From JBJXGE01 sp046154185 (GTDB taxonomy: Bacteria > Planctomycetota > UBA8108 > UBA1146 > JAJFFE01): a DNA stretch of 5,119 bases. The notes below the pieces were generated by a model. That model was not told the origin of the DNA. It did no database searches and saw only the letters and a list, made by a program, of their open reading frames with translations. Below are positions 1 through 4,296 of the stretch, piece after piece; position 1 is the stretch's first letter; each line of letters begins with the position of its first letter. The stretch lies in contig JBJXGE010000065.1 of the NCBI GenBank assembly GCA_046154185.1, forward strand, positions 1-5,119, in the 5' to 3' direction. The translations under genes and the position numbers were made by a program.

Positions 1-183
1 GCGCGCGGTGTTCGTGTGTGTGCAAAATGCGTCGCGGTGTCGCTTTGGCGCGAGAACGCAACGGTGCCGTTGAGGGCCTCGGAGACCTGCGCTACGCGGG
101 TTTCGACGCCGGCCGGCGAGGCTGGTGGATCGAATCGAGCAGAGCGGGTTGGGGTGGCCTCGTGCGAGTGCTGCTTTTTGAAT
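1..183. other. Left-edge stretch with no supported gene
   Basis: All frames here are short. The most protein-like reading is on the minus strand, open from 182 to the left edge, with a plausible stretch reading VETRVAQVSEALNGTVAF. It has an in-frame stop at 183-185 and no ATG, GTG or TTG, so it cannot start inside the window. A plus-strand frame open from base 1 to 204 is rich in Cys and Arg and looks non-coding. I see no promoter, tRNA or terminator. It may be a decayed gene or plain intergenic DNA. Confidence 0.4.
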
Positions 184-321
184 CACGGGTTAGGAAACCC
201 GTGAACCAGAGACGGGTTGGAAAACCCGTCCCACAAGGCAGGCTGATGCCTGCCTTGCTGCGGGCTGGAAGCCCGCAGTACATCAGAACGGGCTGGAAGC
301 CCATAGCACACTTTCGTGTGC
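184..321. repeat. Array of six arm-divergent short palindromes
   Basis: Six inverted repeats follow one another with little spacing. Unit 1 (184-203) has arms CACGGGTT/AACCCGTG and loop AGGA. Unit 2 (211-230) has arms GACGGGTT/AACCCGTC and loop GGAA. Unit 3 (234-257) has arms CAAGGCAGGC/GCCTGCCTTG and loop TGAT. Unit 4 (258-278) has arms CTGCGGGCT/AGCCCGCAG and loop GGA. Unit 5 (290-302) has arms GGGCT/AGCCC and loop GGA. Unit 6 (306-321) has arms GCACAC/GTGTGC and loop TTTC. Arms change from unit to unit yet stay complementary within each unit, so pairing rather than sequence is conserved. A CCCAC or GCCAC tail follows units 2 and 6. They resemble REP-like intergenic palindromes. Their mobility and function are unknown. 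Confidence 0.85.
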
Positions 322-366
322 CACTGATGTAGGCACTCGCCGGTCACGCACTGTGTTGGTTTTTCC

Positions 367-387
367 AGACACCTCCGAAAAGTGTCT
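367..387. repeat. Small 6-bp hairpin
   Basis: AGACAC (367-372) pairs with GTGTCT (382-387) across a 9-base loop. No T-run follows the stem on either strand, so it is not a convincing intrinsic terminator. Its right arm forms the first unit of the adjacent 7-bp tandem repeat. It may be a diverged member of the palindrome group upstream. Confidence 0.5.
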
Positions 388-412
388 AGTGCCTAGTGGC
401 TAGTGCCTAGTG
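382..412. repeat. 7-bp tandem repeat, about 4.4 copies
   Basis: The units read GTGTCTA, GTGCCTA, GTGGCTA, GTGCCTA and then a partial GTG. The core CTAGTG recurs at every junction. A 7-bp period cannot preserve a reading frame, and no gene crosses it. It looks like an intergenic microsatellite, so copy number could vary between strains. Confidence 0.85.
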
Positions 413-707
413 AAGACAAGACAGGCCAGCCGCGTCGGCACTGGTAATTTCGATTCGCGCCGGCACGGTGCCGGTGCTGGGTTGCGCTTCGCCGATGATC
501 GGGCGGCGAGGCGCGGCCGCGCGTGTCGACTCGCGCGGTGAGTACTCGGGGGAAGTATTGGTGCGCGGAGCGCGGTGTGGCAAGGGGCGCGCGGGGCGTG
601 TGCAAGAGGTGAACGGTGGTGAGCGGATTTGAGCGGGGTTTGGTGAGGGCACGCCGATCTGAATCAGACATGCCGACTGCGGAGAACCGTCGTCGGCATG
701 GCACCAG
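413..707. other. Intergenic stretch without a supported gene
   Basis: GC-rich sequence between the 7-bp repeat and the first RHS copy. A minus-strand frame (652 down to 407) is open for 81 codons. Its left half (about 410-500) looks mildly coding, but its N-terminal half is Pro/Arg-rich and typical of chance frames in GC-rich DNA. Bases 676-707 show weak resemblance to the sequence preceding the second RHS copy (AACCG...CG, then GCAAGG). They may be a decayed RHS remnant, but I cannot establish this. No promoter is evident. Confidence 0.45.
460..474. repeat. 15-bp perfect inverted repeat
   Basis: CCGGCAC (460-466) and GTGCCGG (468-474) are exact reverse complements around a single central G. 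The near-absent loop suits a protein-binding palindrome or cruciform better than an RNA hairpin. It lies about 300 bp upstream of the RHS reading frame, and there is no direct evidence of an operator role. Palindromes of this kind are fairly likely by chance in GC-rich DNA. Confidence 0.4.
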
Positions 708-1175
708 GCAAGGACGTGACCAACACCGGCCTCGCCATCGTCCCCGGCACCCGACGCCGGCGGGGTGACCGGAATTTCCTGCGGCGACCGCGTCGAGCGG
801 TATTACTACGCCGGCTGGCGGGTGGTCGAGGAGACCGACAACGCGGGCACGCCGCGGACGCTGGCCCAGACGGTCTGGGGGACCGAGTACATCGACGAGC
901 CGGTCTGCCGCGATCGGAATACCGACGTGGCGATCAACTCAGATTGTCTGGATTCCGGCGGGTCGGTGCGGTATTTTTATCATCAGGACGCGAATTTCCG
1001 CGTCTGCTCTTTGACAAGTGAATCGGGCGCGATCGTCGAGCGGTACGAGTACGACGCCTACGGCGAGCCGCGCGTGTTCGGCGGCGTCGCATCGAGCGGG
1101 GCCGAGGGCTTCGCGCCGCTGCATTTCAGTGCGGCGGGCAATCCGTACCTGCACCAGGGCCTGCGGCGAGACGAC
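708..1175 (+). repeat. RHS core direct repeat, copy 1
   Basis: This stretch matches 3655-4143 in direct orientation. From about 818 to 1175 I count roughly 24 mismatches and no indels by eye, about 93% identity. Two differences change length. Copy 1 has one extra C near 749-752. Copy 1 also keeps 23 bases encoding the RHS strand motif ERYYYAG, where copy 2 has 45 unrelated bases with a palindrome. Homology stops at GCAAGG on the left and at the codons for RRDD on the right. Beyond it, copy 1 continues into its own tip. Confidence 0.9.
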
Positions 1176-2585
1176 GAGAGCGGCCTGCATGAGAACCGGT
1201 ATCGGTCGGTGCATAGCCGGCTGGGGAGGTTTGGCTCGCGCGATCACCTTGAATACTGGGATGGCTCAAACTCTTACGAGTATCTCACATCGGAGCCGAC
1301 GAGTTATCTCGATCCTAGCGGTCGAGGGCTGCTGTCATGGCTGAACGGATACGGTTGGGATGGCGAAGAAGCGGAGGAATTTGATGATGAGTTCGCGCGT
1401 AGCGCGTGGGATAGGACGAAGGGCACCATTCGTTCGGTGACCAACGTCGTTCCAGGCGTCGACCTCGGTGCTGCCGAAGAAGTGCTTGGCGGTGGCGACG
1501 ACGAGGTCGGCGACGTCACGTTCGACGAGGAACGCGCTGCGGATGCCGAGTTGACGGCGGATATGATTCAACTGCTGGCATCGCTGGGAATTAACGGCGC
1601 GGCTGCGGCAAAGTGCAGCAACAAATTTCTGCGCGCATTCCTCCTTGGGTTGGCGTGTTTTACGGCGGACACGTCCGTATTGACCACGCACGGCCCTGTC
1701 CCGATCGACTCCGTTTCGCTCGGATCATACGTCGTCATCGAGCAATCTGACGACGAGCGCTTCGGCGTTATTGAAAGCACGATTGCCGGCGACGATCTAT
1801 TTCATGTCGAATTGTCACTCGCGGATGTCACCGGATCGATCGAGATCGGCTTGCTGCGAGATCAGGAATGGATCGCATCGAGCGGTGTCGAGGCCGGTGA
1901 AACGACGTGGATCGCGCTTCCCGAACTCGGCTTGCAAGGCGAAGCGTTCGTATCCGCCGTGGATCCGATTGCGATCGAAGACTCCGCGAACGGCGCCCTC
2001 GTCACGGGTACGTTTTCGCGACACTCCGCGATACTTCTGGAGATTTCGTTCGTCGAGTGCGTCGAGCCGCTTCTCGTCACGCCGCGCCATCCGCTGTTTT
2101 CCGATGATCGCGAAACTTGGGTTGACGCAGAACAAGTCCGTGTCGGCGAGCGGCTGCGAACCAACGACGGCACGGTTACCGTCAAGTCAACGGCGACGCG
2201 TCGCGGCCTGTTTCGAGTCTTCAACCTTGAGGTGGACGGACAGCATCGCTACTACGCGGGTGATTGTGAGGTTCTCAGTCATAATGTCTACACCTGCAAC
2301 GGCAATTCTCGTCTTGCGCGGCGCGCGCAGTTGCTCTATGCACTCTTGCAAGGCGGCAAGCTCATGAAGATCGGCGTCACCGGGAATAAGGCCACGACGG
2401 CTGCGGGTGTGCCGGTCCGGGTGGCCACGCAGATTACCAAGAAGACAAGTGAGGGCTTCAAAGGCGTAAGTTGGACGCCGCTCGGGTGGTTTCCAAATCG
2501 TGCAAAGGTACTCGACGCAGAGAAGGCGGCCTCAAAAGCGGCCCGTGATGCGGGATGCGACCTGGATTGGCAGAAATTTCCGTGA
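765..2585 (+). CDS. RHS core tip with Hint domain and C-terminal toxin (5'-truncated)
   Basis: 606 residues from GTG 765, the first available start in a frame open from 720. No Shine-Dalgarno precedes it, so the start is formal. Domains in order: RHS repeat-associated core (about 1-188), with VERYEYDAYGEP at 91-102, NPYLHQG from 126, SRLGRFGSRD from 151 and the closing DPSGRG at 183-188; an acidic spacer (189-297); a Hint domain (298-507) opening with CFTADTSVL, containing TPRH (T439, H442) and ending VLSHN; then a 99-residue variable tip (508-606). In known RHS toxins the core forms a shell and the Hint domain frees the tip. RHS proteins usually exceed 1000 residues, and here the N-terminal shell and any secretion domain are missing. 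The frame upstream (GKDVTNTGLAIVPG, to about 748) is RHS-like but displaced by one extra base. It is probably an orphan tip cassette or a truncated gene. The putative immunity gene follows after 40 bp. Confidence 0.8.
   Translation: MTGISCGDRVERYYYAGWRVVEETDNAGTPRTLAQTVWGTEYIDEPVCRDRNTDVAINSDCLDSGGSVRYFYHQDANFRVCSLTSESGAIVERYEYDAYGEPRVFGGVASSGAEGFAPLHFSAAGNPYLHQGLRRDDESGLHENRYRSVHSRLGRFGSRDHLEYWDGSNSYEYLTSEPTSYLDPSGRGLLSWLNGYGWDGEEAEEFDDEFARSAWDRTKGTIRSVTNVVPGVDLGAAEEVLGGGDDEVGDVTFDEERAADAELTADMIQLLASLGINGAAAAKCSNKFLRAFLLGLACFTADTSVLTTHGPVPIDSVSLGSYVVIEQSDDERFGVIESTIAGDDLFHVELSLADVTGSIEIGLLRDQEWIASSGVEAGETTWIALPELGLQGEAFVSAVDPIAIEDSANGALVTGTFSRHSAILLEISFVECVEPLLVTPRHPLFSDDRETWVDAEQVRVGERLRTNDGTVTVKSTATRRGLFRVFNLEVDGQHRYYAGDCEVLSHNVYTCNGNSRLARRAQLLYALLQGGKLMKIGVTGNKATTAAGVPVRVATQITKKTSEGFKGVSWTPLGWFPNRAKVLDAEKAASKAARDAGCDLDWQKFP
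1656..2285 (+). other. Hint (hedgehog/intein-type) self-cleavage domain
   Basis: Residues 298-507 of the RHS protein. The N-terminal block has the nucleophile C298 followed by FTADTSVLTTHGPVPIDSV, the classic Hint start of Cys, hydrophobic, TxVLT and PI. The B block is LLVTPRHPLF, with T439 and H442 in the usual TxxH arrangement. The C-terminal block is VFNLEVDGQHRYYAGDCE ending in H506-N507. After N507 comes Val, not Cys, Ser or Thr, so splicing of two exteins is not expected. C-terminal Asn cleavage that releases the tip is the likely activity, as inferred for other toxin-associated Hint domains. At about 210 residues it is longer than minimal Hint domains. The extra length lies around 330-425, between the N and B blocks. 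Confidence 0.85.
2286..2582 (+). other. Variable C-terminal tip, candidate GIY-YIG/URI-like nuclease toxin
   Basis: Residues 508-606, directly after the Hint HN. The order of elements matches a GIY-YIG (URI) fold. A first strand, LLYALLQGG, has Y525 in the GIY position. A second strand, KLMKIGVTGN, has K535-I-G537 in the YIG position. Then come R552 in a following helix (the catalytic Arg position), a strand near GVSWTPLGWF, and a late helix with E586 (the metal-binding Glu position). URI-type nuclease tips are known among polymorphic toxins. The call rests on motif order by eye, and the second tyrosine of the signature is Lys here. If correct, the domain would cut DNA in a target cell. Otherwise it is an unrecognised toxin. 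Confidence 0.45.
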
Positions 2586-2611
2586 ACTGCGAGTCCGGCG
2601 CGCTTTAGTGG

Positions 2612-2618
2612 GGGAGGG
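2612..2618 (+). promoter_or_regulatory. Shine-Dalgarno for the putative immunity gene
   Basis: GGGAGGG lies 7 bases before GTG 2626 and fixes that codon as the start. Alternatives fit worse. GTG 2500 lies inside the toxin coding region with no such site. GTG 2608 precedes the site. ATG 2647 is too far away. Confidence 0.75.
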
Positions 2619-2625
2619 ATGCGCT

Positions 2626-3609
2626 GTGCTTATTTGCGACGTCGATATGGGATGTGACTATCGCGGAATCCCCGCGATCAAACTCACTACGGAGTACGCG
2701 AGACTCCTCAACAAGTCCGCTTACTCCATCGTCTGGGGGTACCGAGAGGTTGTTCGAGCGCATCGAATTCGCACGATTACGATCGGCAAGGTCCATGTCG
2801 ACCTCGTGCCTCCCAATCGACCGGACCTCATTCGCTTCGAAAACGCCGTGTCGTGCATTCCCGTTGCGTGCCTGAGTTGCGCGTTTGATTTCGACCGCTT
2901 CTTCGCGGTGGATAAACCGGGGCGGCGAAAGATGCTCCTCGACGCGCTCCATGAGGGAATGCTGCGGGCTGCTGCCCATTGGGGGTTTGATTCGAAAGGA
3001 TTGGTCGCCGCACATCAGGCCGTCGCGGATGCCAGTGGATTATATAAGGCTGGGCGCGGTGGGCTTCGATGGAATCGCCGTCGCTCGATCGCGGCACAGT
3101 TGTGGTCCGTCGCAGATATGGACTTTGGCGAGACTCAACTTTATGTGCTCGATTTCGACGATTCCGTGGTTCGCGGAGCACTGCTACAGCGAGACGACCA
3201 CTTTGCGCTCTACGCGACGCAAGACAAGTGGATGATTCACTGGCGCACGCCTACCCATCTCGCGATCTGGGCCGAGCACGCGAGTTTCGTGAAGTCGCAG
3301 CGGCGCAAGTGCATTCATCGAATGATCAACGTAAAAACGCTGCCGATCGTGGGGACGTTGGACAATTCGAAACAACGCGATCTACTCGCATGTGTGCGCG
3401 AGCTCGGGGCCGCACGCACCGCATCGACGGCACCGACCAAGCGATCCGCCAAGGCGCGTTCCACCAAGTCCAAATCGGCCGTAGCGTCCGCTGCGCGCAA
3501 TACCACGCTAACCCGCGATGCGGACGGCAATCTGATCGGAAGTGACGCTTTAAAGTACGACCAGGACTGGCTTAACCGCCTCCTGCAGGGAAGCGCCGCG
3601 CAGCGATAG
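2626..3609 (+). CDS. Unrecognised protein in the immunity position, fused at its C-terminus to an RHS repeat
   Basis: 327 residues from GTG 2626 to TAG 3607-3609, beginning MLICDVDMGCDYRGIP. I do not recognise the family. It is soluble-looking, with no signal peptide or membrane segment. It has several Trp-containing stretches and short paired aspartates (DFD near the middle, LDFDDSVV later). Residues about 262-291 form a low-complexity Ala/Ser/Thr/Lys linker. Residues about 292-327 read as an RHS repeat (LTRDADGNLIG, then KYDQDWLNRL), compared with the usual YDADGNL and YDWLNRL pattern. Position is the only functional clue: it sits 40 bp after the toxin on the same strand with a strong ribosome-binding site, where cognate immunity genes lie. 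It is long for an immunity protein to a 99-residue tip. GC content in sampled lines is about 55-57%, below lysC (one sampled line is 80%), which fits horizontal transfer. Confidence 0.7.
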   Translation: MLICDVDMGCDYRGIPAIKLTTEYARLLNKSAYSIVWGYREVVRAHRIRTITIGKVHVDLVPPNRPDLIRFENAVSCIPVACLSCAFDFDRFFAVDKPGRRKMLLDALHEGMLRAAAHWGFDSKGLVAAHQAVADASGLYKAGRGGLRWNRRRSIAAQLWSVADMDFGETQLYVLDFDDSVVRGALLQRDDHFALYATQDKWMIHWRTPTHLAIWAEHASFVKSQRRKCIHRMINVKTLPIVGTLDNSKQRDLLACVRELGAARTASTAPTKRSAKARSTKSKSAVASAARNTTLTRDADGNLIGSDALKYDQDWLNRLLQGSAAQR

Positions 3610-3654
3610 CCATCGTCGCCCGCTACGCCTACGACGGCCTGAACCGCCGCATTC

Positions 3655-4143
3655 GCAAGGACGTGACCAACACCGGCCTCGCCATCGTCCCCGGCTCCGA
3701 CGCCGGCGGTGCGACGGGAATCTCCTGCGGCGACCGGTTCGGGGGCTGCGGAAGCTGACTGGCTGGAAGCCAATCCCACAAGCTGGCGGGTGGTCGAGGA
3801 GACCGACAACGCGACCACGCCGCGAACGCTGGCCCAGACGGTGTGGGGAACCGAGTACATCGACGAGCCGGTCTGCCGCGATCGGAATACGAATGTGGCG
3901 AGCGACTCAGATTGTCTGGATTCGGGCGGGTCGCAGCGGTACTTTTATCATCAAGACGCGAATTTCCGCGTCTGCTCTTTGACAAGTGAAACGGGCGCGA
4001 TCGTCGAACGCTACGAGTACGACGCCTACGGCGAGCCGCGCGTGTTCGGCGGGGCCGCGGCGAGCGGGGCCGAGGGCTTCGCGCCGCTGCATTTCAGTGC
4101 GGCGGGCAATCCGTACCTGCACCAGGGCCTGCGCCGCGACGAC
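3655..4143 (+). repeat. RHS core direct repeat, copy 2
   Basis: Partner of 708-1175 in the same orientation, with the left ends 2947 bp apart. Its 489 bases against 468 are fully explained by one base absent near the GSDAGG codons and a net gain of 22 bases at about 3738-3782. With copy 1 it flanks the spacer, Hint, toxin and immunity segments. Recombination between the copies would delete all of them. Confidence 0.9.
3760..3780. repeat. Palindromic unit inside the RHS remnant
   Basis: TGGCT (3760-3764) and AGCCA (3768-3772) pair around loop GGA, followed by ATCCCACA and then AG. The loop, arm style and CCCACAAG tail match the units at 184-321, where unit 2 is followed by CCCACAAG. It lies in a 45-base segment that replaces 23 bases of conserved RHS coding sequence present in copy 1. 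The net change of 22 bases shifts the frame, just after the TGA at 3756-3758. This looks like insertion of a small intergenic-type element into a gene. Confidence 0.75.
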
Positions 4144-4149
4144 TCACAC

Positions 4150-4179
4150 TTGACCCTCTGGGAACGACGCGCGTATCGG
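4150..4179 (+). promoter_or_regulatory. Weak sigma70-like promoter candidate
   Basis: TTGACC (4150-4155) matches five of six bases of the -35 consensus. After an 18-base spacer, TATCGG (4174-4179) matches only three of six of the -10 consensus. Its placement before lysC and the leader hairpins is sensible, but matches this weak occur by chance. Confidence 0.2.
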
Positions 4180-4192
4180 CGTCGCCGAAATC

Positions 4193-4223
4193 GCAGCCGA
4201 GGGCGGCTGCTCCACAAGCCGCC
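4193..4223 (+). repeat. Two mutually exclusive leader hairpins
   Basis: Hairpin A pairs GCAGCCG (4193-4199) with CGGCTGC (4204-4210) around loop AGGG. Hairpin B pairs GGCGGCT (4202-4208) with AGCCGCC (4217-4223) around an 8-base loop. They share 4204-4208, so only one can form at a time. Neither is followed by a T-run, so neither is a standard intrinsic terminator. The loop of B contains TCCACA, close to the CCCACA tail of the palindromic units, so this may instead be a diverged member of that group. Confidence 0.55.
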
Positions 4224-4283
4224 GGCGCTTCGCGCGCGGCGACTGCATCGCTAACATTCCGCTCCGACGGTTGCACCGACTTC

Positions 4284-4287
4284 GAGG
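4284..4287 (+). promoter_or_regulatory. Ribosome-binding site of lysC
   Basis: GAGG lies 9 bases before ATG 4297 and supports that start, which also gives the normal aspartate kinase N-terminus MPILVQKFGGTSV. Confidence 0.6.
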
Positions 4288-4296
4288 TTTGTACCG

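Larger units (their letters stand above)
3499..4143 (+). pseudogene. Broken RHS core fragment downstream of the immunity gene
   Basis: RHS sequence continues through three successive frames. LTRDADGNLIG to LNRLLQ is in the frame of the upstream CDS, ending at TAG 3607-3609. VARYAYDGLNRRIRKDVTNTGLAIVPG, starting about 3615, is in another frame that stops at TGA 3756-3758. WRVVEETDN onward, through YEYDAYGEPRVFGG and NPYLHQGLRRDD, is back in the first frame. Homology ends at 4143, just where copy 1 continues into its own tip. The last frame runs on to 4254 with an Arg-rich tail of no family resemblance. It is best read as the remnant of an older RHS gene whose tip was lost or displaced. It extends further upstream than copy 1 does. 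It is not expected to make a functional protein. Confidence 0.8.
4144..4296 (+). other. Intergenic leader upstream of lysC
   Basis: 153 bases between the end of RHS homology and the lysC start. It contains no ATG or GTG on the plus strand, so no leader peptide is visible. It holds two overlapping perfect 7-bp hairpins (listed separately) and a weak promoter-like pair. I see nothing resembling the conserved core of a lysine riboswitch, though I could not test this by a covariance search. Any promoter for lysC should lie here unless the gene is read from upstream. Confidence 0.5.

Noticed and set aside
3..182. Minus-strand frame with a protein-like stretch at the left edge
   Set aside because: It begins after a stop at 183-185 and contains no usable start codon within the window, so it cannot be an intact gene as seen here.
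184..321. CRISPR array
   Set aside because: Units are adjacent palindromes of differing sequence, with no constant repeat, no regular unique spacers and no cas genes.
18..332. Plus-strand frame of 104 codons crossing the palindrome array
   Set aside because: It translates straight through six palindromes, and its residues there are dictated by the repeats. No family resemblance.
393..704. Overlapping minus-strand open frames of 81 and 103 codons before the RHS copy
   Set aside because: Pro/Arg-rich composition and no recognisable domain or good ribosome-binding site. Part of the 81-codon frame looks mildly coding, but not enough to call a gene.
1771..2367. Alternative plus-strand frame of 198 codons inside the Hint region
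   Set aside because: It is a shadow of the Hint frame. The Hint frame carries all conserved motifs, while this one is Arg/Ser-rich without motifs.
2500..2625. Earlier GTG start at 2500 for the immunity candidate
   Set aside because: This stretch mostly overlaps the toxin tip in another frame, is Arg-rich and lacks a ribosome-binding site. GTG 2626 has GGGAGGG at ideal spacing.
4193..4223. Intrinsic terminator after the RHS remnant
   Set aside because: The stems are GC-rich, but neither is followed by a run of T on the plus strand.
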